This document shows positions 35,000 to 43,686 of a stretch of 64,000 nt of DNA, piece after piece; the first letter of the stretch is position 1, and every line of letters begins with the position of its first letter. The translations under genes were made by a program, and so were the position numbers. This DNA comes from JANNBN01 sp963763885 (GTDB taxonomy: Bacteria; Actinomycetota; Acidimicrobiia; Acidimicrobiales; JANYDT01). The DNA lies in the NCBI GenBank assembly GCA_963763885.1, contig CAVXQD010000003.1, forward strand, positions 682,001 through 746,000, read 5' to 3'. The notes under the pieces are model-generated. The model ran no database searches and was not told the DNA's origin. It saw nothing but the letters and a program-made list of their open reading frames with translations.

Positions 35000-36619
35000 A
35001 TGGGCGTCTCCGCAGTTCAGCAGCGCCTAACCGTGCCGGGCATCGGTTCGGTAGTCTCGTTCTTGGCGCCCATCGCGATGTTGGCTGGCACCGCCTTTCT
35101 CCCGTTCGCCGCGGTTGGCTCCACCCGCCGGTCACTTCTCAGCGGTGTGCAGTCTGGCGTTCGTGTCGGCTTGTTGAACTCGCCGCAACGAGTTCTCGGT
35201 GCCTTGTTTCTTCTGGCGTTGCCGGTCGGTGCGTTTCTCCTCCTCACCTCTGCCGTCGCTGAACGTCTCACGGGCCGACGTGTAACCACGCGCTGGCTTT
35301 CGGTGTGTGTCGCACTGCTCGGGCTAGCGGCTGCGGCCATCTCCCTACTGGGTCCCAGCACCCCACAGTCAGGCGCCGCACTCACCACGGCCGCCGCCGC
35401 CGTGGTGTTGGCTTGCGAGAGAGGTCGCCCCGTCAGGGGCGGGACACGAGCAAGTGTCCTTGTTGGACTCGGGTCCTTGGTGGCGGTTGGTCTCGGGGGC
35501 ATCACCTTGTTCGGTATCGGGCTGCGGAGCGGGTCGGGAAGCGCTCGGGGCGCTGCAGCCAGTTTCGTAAGCGCGCTTCATTCAGGTGACAACCTGAGCG
35601 TCTTGGAACAACTGGACCCCTATGAGCGTGCTGCCGTCGTGGAACGCGGGCCCCGCCTATTGAACCAACTTGAGCGCCTTGACGTGTTGCAGCAATCCGC
35701 TGCGCTCGGCGGAACCGGCGTGAGGGGCCAGAAACCAGAAGTGGGCCAGGTCGCTGTCCTCGCGGACGGCCTCGCAGCCGTACAGGTTTCCGGAACGGTT
35801 TCGGTGCCAGCACTGCTGGTGGAGCCATTGGGTGCCAACGTCGCCGATGCAATTCGTCAGCCGGGAAAGCTGGTCAGTGTGCGCCGAGATGGAAGATGGT
35901 ATGTGTCCATACTGCACACCTCCGCGGATATGCGTCGTGTGAAGTTCGGTCGGAAGTTGACCTCCGAATCCATCCAGCCGGTCGGCGCCCCAAACCCCGA
36001 GGCCGCTGTCCGAGACATGTTCAGCGCGATTTCGGCAGTGGACCTGACAGCCTTCATCGCCCTGATGGACCCGGAGGAGATGTCCGTTGCGTACCGCTAT
36101 GGCCCGTTGTTGCAGCCCGACGTGGAGCGCCTCGCATCTTGGTCGGAAACCAATGCTCGGTGGACGTTTCCAGACATGGGGTTGACCTCAACGGTGAGCG
36201 GTTCGCAGGCCACCATCCGCGTGACTCGCCTTTCCGCGCAACTGGACTTGCCGTCGGATTTCGGTGTCGGGAGCAGTGCCGTATTGAACGGAAACTGCGT
36301 TCGAGTCACCGTAGAGCAAGAGTCGGCTCGTCATTGCGGGGAGGATATCCCGCAGGTCATCGCGGACCTGTTCGGAACATCAGCGCCGAACCTTGGTGAG
36401 CTCAGCTGGTTGAGGACGCCGAAAGAGTTGGGCGAGATTGTGGTCGTGCAGCGCAAGGGACGTTGGTTCGTCGCGCCCTTACGGTCCGCCGCTGCCACCG
36501 CGACAGTTCATCTGCGTACCTATGATCGCGAAGACCTGCAAGGCCAAGGCAACGACCTTCCGTCCCAAGTCCGCAAGTTCGCCGACAACCCCTTGGTGAA
36601 GTTGGCAACGGGCTGGTAG
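35000..36619 (+). CDS. Membrane protein with duplicated extracytoplasmic domain
   Basis: A 539-residue protein I cannot assign. Residues 1-175 hold about five membrane segments (such as IAMLAGTAFLPFAAV and VLGALFLLALPVGAFLLL). The rest contains two related domains. Domain 1 (about 187-305) has SFVSALHSGDNLSVLEQLDP and ends RRDGRWYVSIL. Domain 2 (about 337-500) has MFSAISAVDLTAFIALMDPE and ends QRKGRWFVAPL. The pattern recalls NTF2-like or lumazine-binding-like folds, without proof. It begins 11 bp after the MerR gene and may share its transcript. Confidence 0.6.
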   Translation: MGVSAVQQRLTVPGIGSVVSFLAPIAMLAGTAFLPFAAVGSTRRSLLSGVQSGVRVGLLNSPQRVLGALFLLALPVGAFLLLTSAVAERLTGRRVTTRWLSVCVALLGLAAAAISLLGPSTPQSGAALTTAAAAVVLACERGRPVRGGTRASVLVGLGSLVAVGLGGITLFGIGLRSGSGSARGAAASFVSALHSGDNLSVLEQLDPYERAAVVERGPRLLNQLERLDVLQQSAALGGTGVRGQKPEVGQVAVLADGLAAVQVSGTVSVPALLVEPLGANVADAIRQPGKLVSVRRDGRWYVSILHTSADMRRVKFGRKLTSESIQPVGAPNPEAAVRDMFSAISAVDLTAFIALMDPEEMSVAYRYGPLLQPDVERLASWSETNARWTFPDMGLTSTVSGSQATIRVTRLSAQLDLPSDFGVGSSAVLNGNCVRVTVEQESARHCGEDIPQVIADLFGTSAPNLGELSWLRTPKELGEIVVVQRKGRWFVAPLRSAAATATVHLRTYDREDLQGQGNDLPSQVRKFADNPLVKLATGW

Positions 36620-36620
36620 C

Positions 36621-36643
36621 CACTTGCCCGTCCATGGCAAGTG
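36621..36643. terminator. Hairpin after the duplicated-domain gene
   Basis: CACTTGCC (36621-36628) and GGCAAGTG (36636-36643) form an 8-bp perfect stem with a 7-base loop directly after the stop codon. No T-run follows, so it is a weak candidate. The remaining 36644-36828 shows no gene or clear motif. Confidence 0.45.
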
Positions 36644-36828
36644 TGTGTCGACGGCAGTTCTACGAGAATGGTGCCGCTGGACCACGTAGGCACGTAGTTT
36701 GGTCTCGTTACCATTTCGTTGGTCTGAGTCGCACCTATCGTTGCTCCCGTTGCAGTTGCTTGGGAGAGGCGAGCCGCCCAGCCTGCAACCCTGGGGTTAG
36801 GCCCGCGTCGCAGGTTTAGAGTCTGGTG

Positions 36829-37416
36829 ATGGCGACGTACCAGCACCCTCCAATCGCAGCGCCGTTGGGCTCGGTTGAGACGGCGAGGATGCACTTGCGG
36901 AAGTTCGAGTTCTCGGACCTCGACGGGATAGCCGAGGTGTTCTCGCACCCAGAAGTTTGGCAGTACCCATACGGAAGAGCATTCAGTCGCGACGAGACGG
37001 CCGCGTTCCTCGATGCTCAGCTCAGCGAGTGGGATCACTGCGGCTTCGGATGTTGGATCGCCATTTCGAAGGACTCATCCGAGCCGATTGGTTACGTCGG
37101 TTTGTCAGTGCCGATGTTCTGCCCTGAGGTGTTGCCAACCATCGAAGTTGGTTGGCGCTTTGCACCGTCGCATTGGGGTTTGGGCTATGCAACTGAGGGA
37201 GCGCAGGCCGCGTTGGCCGAAGGATTCACAACGATGGGCTTGGACGAAATCTGTTCACTGCCTCAGTCCGTCAACCCGGCTTCGTATCGAGTTTGTGAAC
37301 GGCTGGGAATGGATTTCGAACGTACCATCGAGTGCCCTCCGACGCCGCGGCGTGGCCCCGTCGAAGCTCGCCTCTACAAGATGACCCGCACCAGCTGGCT
37401 CGCATCACACCCTTGA
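36829..37416 (+). CDS. GNAT-family N-acetyltransferase, RimJ-like
   Basis: About 195 residues with the layout of RimJ/RimL acetyltransferases. It opens with VETARMHLRKFEFSDLDGIA; the acetyl-CoA-binding pattern is WGLGYATEGAQAALAEGF, followed by SVNPASYRVCERLGMDFERT, typical of the C-terminal half. The acceptor is unknown. The start may be ATG at 36829 or GTG at 36826. A palindromic repeat lies directly after the stop. Confidence 0.82.
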   Translation: MATYQHPPIAAPLGSVETARMHLRKFEFSDLDGIAEVFSHPEVWQYPYGRAFSRDETAAFLDAQLSEWDHCGFGCWIAISKDSSEPIGYVGLSVPMFCPEVLPTIEVGWRFAPSHWGLGYATEGAQAALAEGFTTMGLDEICSLPQSVNPASYRVCERLGMDFERTIECPPTPRRGPVEARLYKMTRTSWLASHP

Positions 37417-37425
37417 GGTTGGGTG

Positions 37426-37467
37426 ATCCGTCACGAAACCCCCTTCTTAGGCGGTTTCGTGACGGAT
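37426..37467. repeat. Long palindrome, copy A of a dispersed pair
   Basis: Arms ATCCGTCACGAAACC (37426-37440) and GGTTTCGTGACGGAT (37453-37467) are perfectly complementary, 15 bp with a 12-base loop. The same arm sequence recurs at 59830-59871. It lies between the acetyltransferase and the next gene and could terminate transcription, though no T-run follows. Confidence 0.85.
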
Positions 37468-37517
37468 GTACTTGCGATGTTCGGGCTAGCCCGAGTTCCA
37501 TCCATCAAGATGGCGGC

Positions 37518-38288
37518 ATGCCTCGAATCGATGCCCCGACCATCGGAGTTGTTCTGGACGCTTACCTTCCCGAACGCGCCCGCCTGATCGAGCTGCTCGG
37601 GTCGTTGGATGCCGACCAATTGGCGTTGCCGACGGAATGCCCGGCGTATTCGGTGAAAGGGATCGCAACCCATATCCTCGGCGACGATCTCAGTCTGCTG
37701 AGCCGACAACGCGACGGTGCGGTGCAAGGTCTGGTGTTTATGGCTGATCTGCTCCCCGGTGCCGATTTTCGCTCTTTGCTCAACGGTTTCAACGATCAGT
37801 GGGTCGAAGCCGTTCGGTTCCTCAGCCCACAGATGCTTCTCGAATTGCTGGACCTCACAGGGAAGTGGACGGAGCGGTACTACAGGGAGGTCGATCCCAA
37901 ATTGGACGGCGAGACGGTTCTCTTGTTCGGTGTTCCGTTTGGCGTCCCCTCACCGTTTTGGCACGCGATTGCTCGCGAGTACTTGGAACGGTTCGCGCAT
38001 CATTCACAGATTCGTCGGGCGCTGGGTTTTGGGTCGCTCGCTGACTCGCCGTTTCTTGACGTCGCTCATGCCATCATCGCCACCGTGGCAGGTGCCCCGA
38101 CTGGCGATCGTCTTGTCAGAGCAGACGACAGGGAAACCCCCTGGAGTATCGGCCCGATCCGGCTCGGCGGGCGGCAGCAAGCAGCCGACATCCTCTCGCT
38201 CGGCCGAACCGCTGCCGAAGTAACAGCGCTCGTGGAAGGGCCTAGCGACCTTGTGGCCCAGTTTGCCGAGCGTGTCGGCCGCCGATGA
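37518..38288 (+). CDS. Maleylpyruvate isomerase / DinB-like fold protein
   Basis: About 256 residues. The N-terminal four-helix region ERARLIELLGSLDADQLALP and ECPAYSVKGIATHILGDDLS matches the MDMPI_N type of the DinB-like superfamily (TIGR03083-like), in which a metal site often uses mycothiol as cofactor. WHAIAREYLERFAHHSQIRR carries the typical late histidines. The substrate is not known. I took the ATG at 37518 (MPRIDAPTIG), since the stretch upstream contains the palindrome. Confidence 0.72.
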   Translation: MPRIDAPTIGVVLDAYLPERARLIELLGSLDADQLALPTECPAYSVKGIATHILGDDLSLLSRQRDGAVQGLVFMADLLPGADFRSLLNGFNDQWVEAVRFLSPQMLLELLDLTGKWTERYYREVDPKLDGETVLLFGVPFGVPSPFWHAIAREYLERFAHHSQIRRALGFGSLADSPFLDVAHAIIATVAGAPTGDRLVRADDRETPWSIGPIRLGGRQQAADILSLGRTAAEVTALVEGPSDLVAQFAERVGRR

Positions 38289-38437
38289 CTGCGCTCGTCG
38301 GCGGGTAGCCCAGAGTCGCCCAGTAGAGAAGTATCTCGGTGTCGCTCTAGCCCGTAGCCTGACGACGCACATGACCCGCACCACCAACCAGCACCACCAA
38401 CCAGCAGCACAGACCATCGCCATCCGAAGGAGCCGCC

Positions 38438-39079
38438 ATGTCGCGCGTTCGAATCCATAGCTTCTCGATCTCGCTCGACGGGTTCGCCACTGGCGAGGGT
38501 CAGTCCCTTGAGGCGCCATTCGGTCATGCCGGCCATCGGCTCCACCAGTGGATGTTTGCCACTCGGTATGCCCACCGCGAAGTTCTGCATCAGCCGGGTG
38601 GCAGCGAGGGCGTCGACAACGTGTTGGCCGACCAGCACGGGCCCGGAATCGGTGCAGAGATCATGGGAGCCAACAAGTTCGGGCCTCCAGGATGGCAGGA
38701 CGACGCAAACTGGCGCGGCTGGTGGGGCGACAACCCTCCGTTCCAAACCCCAACGTACGTCCTGACGCACAGGCCGCTGCCGTCGATGGAGATGGAGGGC
38801 GGCACCACGTTCCACTTCATCGCCGCTGCTCCAGCTGATGCGCTGAAGATTGCACAAGAGGCTGCGGCCGGTCAGGACGTCCGCATCGGCGGTGGCCCAA
38901 CGGTAGTGCGAGATTTCCTTGCCGCTGGCTTGGTCGACCACCTGCATGTGGTTCAGGTGCCAATCCTGCTTGGCCGTGGTGTTCGGCTGTGGGACGGACT
39001 TGAGGGGTTGGAAGAGCAGTACACGGTGGAGTCCGTCACCACGCCAAGCGGAGTTACCCACTTCACCTTCACCCGATGA
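38438..39079 (+). CDS. Dihydrofolate reductase family protein (RibD C-terminal type)
   Basis: A 213-residue protein of the RibD_C/DHFR-like fold. HSFSISLDGFATGEGQSLEA at the start, PTYVLTHRPLPSMEMEGGTT in the middle and VRIGGGPTVVRDFLAAGLVD with HLHVVQVPILLGRGVRLWDG near the end are standard motifs for this NADPH-dependent group. The family is named after folate reductase, but many members act on other substrates. It is well separated from the Tad operon, which is convergent to it. Confidence 0.83.
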   Translation: MSRVRIHSFSISLDGFATGEGQSLEAPFGHAGHRLHQWMFATRYAHREVLHQPGGSEGVDNVLADQHGPGIGAEIMGANKFGPPGWQDDANWRGWWGDNPPFQTPTYVLTHRPLPSMEMEGGTTFHFIAAAPADALKIAQEAAAGQDVRIGGGPTVVRDFLAAGLVDHLHVVQVPILLGRGVRLWDGLEGLEEQYTVESVTTPSGVTHFTFTR

Positions 39080-39086
39080 CCGGGTA

Positions 39087-40100
39087 CTAGTTCGGGACCG
39101 GCGGGATCGACAGATGGGTGCCAACGTGAAGCAGGTCAGGGTTGGATCGGTCGTGGAGTTTGGACAGATTCGCCTCGACGAGTTGAACCCAGTATCGATG
39201 CACCTGCTCTTCGGTTGCACCCGGTTTGGTCGCTCGAACGGTTTGTTCCGCTATTGACCAGAAGTGATCTCCAGGCCTGACGACGTATCCGGTGGAGGGC
39301 GATGTGCGGGGTGTCGATCCGCTGCGATTCGCGACTGGTGCCACCTTTGTCGAGGCCTGCGATTTCATCGTCGTCGGTGCTGGTCGAACTGGGTTCGCGG
39401 GGACGGAGAGCACGCCGCCCGTGGGAGTAGAGGTCGGCCGAACCGCAGGTTGTGTGGTGCTGATCGACGCTTTCGGTAAAGGAGCGGTGGACGGCGCACC
39501 GTCTCCGTTCACCTCTCTGCTGCGAATGGCCTGCACCGGCCCGGGTACCTGCAGGACGGGTGCGTCGGGGTCGACCTTTGGCGCGATCGCCGGGTTCGCT
39601 GCGGGCCATCGCTGCCCGTTGGTCACGTCGCCGCCGGACGGGCTGGCCAGCGTCGTACTCGGCGGAACAGAAACGACAGCGCTTGTGGTGGTGACGTCCA
39701 CCTTGGCTGCAGAGGCAGGTTGTGCGAGGAGAAGCGACCCTACTAACCCGGCGCTGGCAACCGGTGTGGCGAGCGATCGAAGGACTACGGAACGAACGAC
39801 CCCTGGGAGATATCGGGCGGCGGCTTCAACCGCCCGTGTCCAATGAAATGCTCTTGCGAGGACAGCCGTAATGGTGCAGACGCCGATCCACGTGGACAGC
39901 ACCAACAGCAAGCCTCGGGCCAGTAGCAACACCGGCTGAGTTGGGTCGTTGGCCACCATCATGCGGAGTCCTCCGTCGGCGGCTGGATCCCACCCTTCGG
40001 CCCACGCGACTCGAACGCCGATCGCGCATATGGCGATAAGCGCGCATAGCAAAGCACCCCGCCTTGCCGATTCCCCCGCTGACCTAATCGTTTGTTTCAT
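39087..40100 (-). CDS. LysM-domain membrane protein at the end of the Tad operon
   Basis: About 337 residues: two or three membrane segments in the first 140 residues (ALLCALIAICAIGVRVAWA, LLLARGLLLVLSTWIGVCTI), a long Thr/Ser/Pro linker, and a C-terminal LysM domain (GYVVRPGDHFWSIAEQTVRA and LLHVGTHLSIPPVPN) that binds peptidoglycan. The start at 40100 overlaps the preceding gene by 4 bp and has GGGAG 8 bp upstream. It may anchor or guide the pilus through the wall; this is inferred from its place. Confidence 0.75.
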   Translation of the reverse strand: MKQTIRSAGESARRGALLCALIAICAIGVRVAWAEGWDPAADGGLRMMVANDPTQPVLLLARGLLLVLSTWIGVCTITAVLARAFHWTRAVEAAARYLPGVVRSVVLRSLATPVASAGLVGSLLLAQPASAAKVDVTTTSAVVSVPPSTTLASPSGGDVTNGQRWPAANPAIAPKVDPDAPVLQVPGPVQAIRSREVNGDGAPSTAPLPKASISTTQPAVRPTSTPTGGVLSVPANPVRPAPTTMKSQASTKVAPVANRSGSTPRTSPSTGYVVRPGDHFWSIAEQTVRATKPGATEEQVHRYWVQLVEANLSKLHDRSNPDLLHVGTHLSIPPVPN

Positions 40101-40546
40101 CTTGTCTCCCAAGCAGTGCTGGATGCGGTGGCGACAAGTTCGAACGAATCGACGCCAGGTAACACTCCGAAAATTGGGCGAGCCCGCCCGGTCACGGTGA
40201 CCGTGACAACAGGCCGCCCTCTGACGATCGACACAGTTGCAGCCTTAACTCGAATGTCCTCCACTCCATCGACGCGGACATCGACGGCTGCGGCGGCCAT
40301 TCGCTGAACCTTTTCCGAATCGAGATCAATGGAACCACTTGCATACAACGGGTCGTCTTGCAGCGCGTTGGCAGCGTCGTTTGATGCAGCGCTGGCGGCT
40401 TCCACCAAGTCCCGCTTGGCACTGAACGCAACCGCAGAATCAACGACCAGTCCCGCTGCCAGCACGATGACGAGCACCAGAACAGGAATGAGCACCAGCG
40501 CCGAGCCGCGCTCCTCAGACCAATGCCCCCGACCAGGTCGGCTCAT
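40097..40546 (-). CDS. TadG/TadE-like pilus protein
   Basis: About 149 residues. The N-terminal EERGSALVLIPVLVLVIVLA is a TadG-like hydrophobic start, followed by AVAFSAKRDLVEAASAASND, typical of helper pilins. I chose the ATG at 40546, which makes a 4-bp overlap with the preceding gene; an ATG two codons earlier also exists. Likely a minor pilin or pseudopilin of the Tad apparatus. Confidence 0.72.
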   Translation of the reverse strand: MSRPGRGHWSEERGSALVLIPVLVLVIVLAAGLVVDSAVAFSAKRDLVEAASAASNDAANALQDDPLYASGSIDLDSEKVQRMAAAAVDVRVDGVEDIRVKAATVSIVRGRPVVTVTVTGRARPIFGVLPGVDSFELVATASSTAWETR

Positions 40547-40995
40547 GAGCACGATGCCTCCCCGCGTAAACCGGATCGGTATGCGTCAACTACTTCGGAG
40601 TGAGCGGATCGCACGGTGGTCGCGGACCAACCACGCAGGATGGGCATCGGGATGGCAGACACTTCGGCTGTGGCAGTCACGGTGATGCGGTTGCACCGAC
40701 TCAACCCGCCTGCGATCTCGACACCGAGAGGAGTGCTTCTTCCGTGGTCTCTCCACGCCTGCGCCGCAGCGGCGCGAGCGGATCCGGCATCGAACGTTTC
40801 GACCGCAGTCCGAGCCCCTTCCCGCGCAGCGGCAGTGGTACCGAACTTTGCATCCATCACGTTCCAGGCCATCATGACGATGACTGTCACGACCGTCATC
40901 ACCAGCACTCCGATGGGCAACACCTCAACGCCTCCCATCCCGCGCTCGTCGGCCTGCCGCCTGATCTTGTTGCCACCGCCTCGCTCGCTTGTCAT
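40543..40995 (-). CDS. TadE-like pseudopilin
   Basis: A 150-residue protein with DERGMGGVEVLPIGVLVMTV, in which a glycine is followed by a Glu at position +5, as in TadE-type prepilins cleaved by a prepilin peptidase. The helix continues as VTVIVMMAWNVMDAKFGTTA and the AAREGARTAVE region is typical of the family. It overlaps both neighbours by 4 bp. Two cysteines (one at the C-terminus) are present in the exported part. Confidence 0.75.
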   Translation of the reverse strand: MTSERGGGNKIRRQADERGMGGVEVLPIGVLVMTVVTVIVMMAWNVMDAKFGTTAAAREGARTAVETFDAGSARAAAAQAWRDHGRSTPLGVEIAGGLSRCNRITVTATAEVSAIPMPILRGWSATTVRSAHSEVVDAYRSGLRGEASCS

Positions 40996-41462
40996 TGCAC
41001 ACGCTCACGACGCAACGTTGCTGTGCGAGTGACGCTCCGCACTCTGTCCAATGAGGTGACGCCCGGAAAGAAACCGGGTGAGTCCGCAACGACCGTCACC
41101 GAAACGGCGTCGTCGTTCGTGGAGATTCGGACGACTGGATTGAGGCCGGAAATCATGCTTTCCACCCGCTCTGTTGCTTCGGCGTTAGTGGCACCGCCCT
41201 GCACGGCAATGCTTCGCGCAGCGTCCCACGCTGCTGCTCCCACCAACGTGCGGGCCTGCAGCGCAAGCATGGTGTGCAGCGCCATGAGCAGCAGTCCGAA
41301 CAACATCAGCGCGCCGATACTTGACCCGATGGCGCCGATGCCATCCTCCCGGTCAACCCCGACCTTCCGGAGATTCCGGAGATCACGGAGATTCCGGAGA
41401 TTCCGGAGATCTCGGAGCCAACAAAAATGTCGCTCAACCTTCGCGCAAAAAAATGAGGTCAC
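40992..41462 (-). CDS. TadE-like pseudopilin with basic N-terminal repeat
   Basis: A 156-residue protein starting with GTG. After an unusual cytoplasmic lead containing RDLRNLRNLRDLRNLR comes REDGIGAIGSSIGALMLFGL, a TadE-like transmembrane start, and then the helix and exported domain. The basic lead is encoded by a 9-bp tandem repeat at about 41365-41417. No alternative start codon lies between the repeat and the helix, so the repeat appears to be translated. The gene is 46 bp from the pilin gene. Confidence 0.7.
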   Translation of the reverse strand: MTSFFCAKVERHFCWLRDLRNLRNLRDLRNLRKVGVDREDGIGAIGSSIGALMLFGLLLMALHTMLALQARTLVGAAAWDAARSIAVQGGATNAEATERVESMISGLNPVVRISTNDDAVSVTVVADSPGFFPGVTSLDRVRSVTRTATLRRERVQ

Positions 41463-41507
41463 GACTTCAACTCGAACTTGTTGCTCAACCGCCGAACGAC
41501 TTGTTGC

Positions 41508-41756
41508 TCAGCTGCCGATCTTCTTCACTTCGTTTGCAGTGCGCGTGCTGGCGTCGTCCCACATTGCCTTGTAGGCAACCCACATGCCGGCCGCCAACGC
41601 GGCCATGATGAGGACTGCAAGCGCAACCGAGATGACGCCTTCGCCTCGTTCGCTGGTTTGTGACTGGCGAGATTCCATGACTCGCTGCCGACTGCGCATG
41701 ACGGTCATTTGGGCAGCGACAGAACGGCGCAGGACAATGCTGTTGAGGGTTTTCAT
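41508..41756 (-). CDS. Flp-like pilin, atypical
   Basis: About 82 residues, starting at ATG 41756 with AAGGAG 5 bp upstream. A basic N-terminal part is followed by SERGEGVISVALAVLIMAAL and AAGMWVAYKAMWDDASTRTA, a single hydrophobic helix as in Flp pilins. The classical G/XXXXEY processing motif is not clear. Its place between tadC and the tadE-like genes supports a role as the main pilin or a helper. The leader has five 14-bp repeats. Confidence 0.65.
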   Translation of the reverse strand: MKTLNSIVLRRSVAAQMTVMRSRQRVMESRQSQTSERGEGVISVALAVLIMAALAAGMWVAYKAMWDDASTRTANEVKKIGS

Positions 41757-41767
41757 AGTGACTCCTT

Positions 41768-41838
41768 GATGGGACTGGTCTGATGGGACTGGTCTGATGG
41801 GACTTGACTGATGGGACTGATCTGATGGGACTTGGACT
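41768..41838. repeat. 14-bp tandem repeat in the pilin leader
   Basis: Five units of GATGGGACTGGTCT-type sequence end directly at the ribosome binding site of the pilin gene (CTCCTT on the plus strand at 41762-41767). They fill most of the 134 bp between tadC and the pilin. Copy-number change would alter the leader but not the ribosome binding site. Confidence 0.9.
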
Positions 41839-41890
41839 GATGCGGACTTGAAACTGAAGCCATGGGAGGGAAGAACTGACGAACGTTGCG

Positions 41891-42793
41891 CTAGCTCGCA
41901 AACGATCGGACTGCGGCAAGGAATGGGACAGCAAGCACGATCACGCCTGGGATGAGTGCAGACACCGTGACGGGAATCCACACCTGCTGATTGCGTGACT
42001 CGATGGAAGAAATGAGCTCACGGTGAACTTCCCGGCGAAGCGAACGTGCCTCGTCGGAAACGATTCGTTCCAGGTCGCCAGCTTCTCCATGCAGGCACAA
42101 CACCGACACCAGTCGACTGACCTCTGGAACGTCCGCAACGTCGGCCCACTCACGGAGCGCATCGGCTTCAGAGAGTCCTTGGCGTATTCGAAGCAACACG
42201 ACGGACAAATCGGCTGCGACTGCACCGCTCCCGCGCTGCGTCACCCGAGCAAGTGCGTTCGCGAGGCTGGCCCCGGCGGCGAGATGCATGGCGATCTGGT
42301 CGGCAATCACCGGCGATTCCAGAAACAGGCGCCGCTTCCAACGAGACGACTGCAAACTGAGTTGCTGCTCGATGGCAAGGAACGCGCCTACTGGTGCACC
42401 GATGAGGGCCAATGCGATTAGTGGAACTGGCAACGAGAAAACCAACGTGAGACCGACGGCCAGACCAAGGGCAGCGGTCGAGAAACCGACTTGACGAAGG
42501 CGAAACTCGGTTCCATCGATCGGAGCGTGAACGCGCCGCAATCTGGTTTCGAGGTCCTCGTGTACGCCGAACAACGCTGCCACTCGAGTGCCGACGCTTG
42601 ACGCAAGTGGACCCAACGACTGACGGGCGGACTCAGCAGACAGGAGTCCTGCAGTTGCTCTTCCTGGGTTACCCGGTGCGTGAGGACGAAGTCGTTCTGC
42701 CAACGAAATGCGTTTGCCCCACGGCGTGACCGAGAGCAGCATGGTCAGTCCAACCCACAGCCCAAGCGATGCCGCAATGACGACGCGCATCAT
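41891..42793 (-). CDS. tadC: Tad secretion inner-membrane protein TadC
   Basis: A 300-residue protein of the GspF type: membrane segments near the start, at about 105-150 and at the C-terminus, and a cytoplasmic domain with SPVIADQIAMHLAAGASLAN and LSVVLLRIRQGLSEADALRE, the T2SSF signature. TadB and TadC form the membrane platform on which TadA drives pilus assembly. It overlaps tadB by 4 bp. Confidence 0.85.
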   Translation of the reverse strand: MMRVVIAASLGLWVGLTMLLSVTPWGKRISLAERLRPHAPGNPGRATAGLLSAESARQSLGPLASSVGTRVAALFGVHEDLETRLRRVHAPIDGTEFRLRQVGFSTAALGLAVGLTLVFSLPVPLIALALIGAPVGAFLAIEQQLSLQSSRWKRRLFLESPVIADQIAMHLAAGASLANALARVTQRGSGAVAADLSVVLLRIRQGLSEADALREWADVADVPEVSRLVSVLCLHGEAGDLERIVSDEARSLRREVHRELISSIESRNQQVWIPVTVSALIPGVIVLAVPFLAAVRSFAS

Positions 42794-43686
42794 CGGTCAA
42801 GTACCCGCTGCTGGTCAGGAAGCGTCATGATGCGGCCCGCCCAAATCCAGCATCCAGCGGTGCAACACACGGCCAACACCAGCGCCGTTTGCCCGGCTGT
42901 GGTTCGATACGAGGCTCGTCCATTGCCGATGGTCATGCCGACAAGTGCCATGCCAACAGGAACGACCAGCGTGAACCAGCGGGCGAAGCGGACACCGCTC
43001 TGACGGCTGACGGCATCGCGACGCTCTTCTAGGTCTGCCATGCGATCATCGATCAAGGACCGAAGGCGAACGTCGAGATCGGAGCCCCCAAGGTCGTGTG
43101 CGACAAGCAGCGTTTCGCACACGGCGTCAGCTGCCGGATCTGCGAGGCGCGCCTTCAACACGCCAACGGTTCGGGCAAAGTCTGTAGTGAGTAACCATTC
43201 TCGTTCCGCTGCCTCAAACGCGGCACGCATGGGACCAGCCTCGGTTCGCTTGCCAACACTCAACAGCGCCGCCGGCACGGAACGTCCGACAGAGGACGTC
43301 TGTACGCGTAGCTCTTCGATGAGCCTTGGCCATGCTTCTCGGGCCTTGACCCGGAGCATGGTGCGCCGGCGACGGTATGCGGCAACTGGCGCTGTGCTTG
43401 CGAATAGTCCAACAACAATCGCCGGCATCACGGCGCCGAACACAACCATGGTGCAAAGAGCAGCGAGGAGCGCAGACGAACCGGCAACCACGAGGAACTC
43501 CACGGGGGTTACGTCAACGATGCCGGCCTGAGTCATCCAGGTTCGGAGTGCTTTCGATGGGGAGGAACTGCGGTGCGATTCGGCCGACCGGTTGTCGGAC
43601 AGCCCTATCCCGCGCCAGCCGAGCGCAGCGGTGAACAGGAAGTGGACGCCAACCGCGCCGATGATTCCGATGAGCAGCGAAATCAT
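42790..43686 (-). CDS. tadB: Tad secretion inner-membrane protein TadB
   Basis: About 298 residues, a second GspF-type protein. Membrane segments lie at about 2-20, 70-105 and 235-285. The cytoplasmic part has AWPRLIEELRVQTSSVGRSV and VCETLLVAHDLGGSDLDVRL. The ATG at 43686 overlaps the tadA stop (ATGA), which fixes the start. It pairs with TadC. Confidence 0.85.
   Translation of the reverse strand: MISLLIGIIGAVGVHFLFTAALGWRGIGLSDNRSAESHRSSSPSKALRTWMTQAGIVDVTPVEFLVVAGSSALLAALCTMVVFGAVMPAIVVGLFASTAPVAAYRRRRTMLRVKAREAWPRLIEELRVQTSSVGRSVPAALLSVGKRTEAGPMRAAFEAAEREWLLTTDFARTVGVLKARLADPAADAVCETLLVAHDLGGSDLDVRLRSLIDDRMADLEERRDAVSRQSGVRFARWFTLVVPVGMALVGMTIGNGRASYRTTAGQTALVLAVCCTAGCWIWAGRIMTLPDQQRVLDR

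Noticed and set aside
38066..39220. A 384-residue minus-strand gene
   Set aside because: It is antisense to the reductase-family and isomerase-like genes, both of which have clear motifs; the amino-acid composition is Arg/Ser-rich.
40600..41574. A 324-residue plus-strand gene
   Set aside because: It is antisense to three TadE/G-like genes that overlap in operon style; it is made of Ser/Arg/Thr-rich low-complexity sequence.
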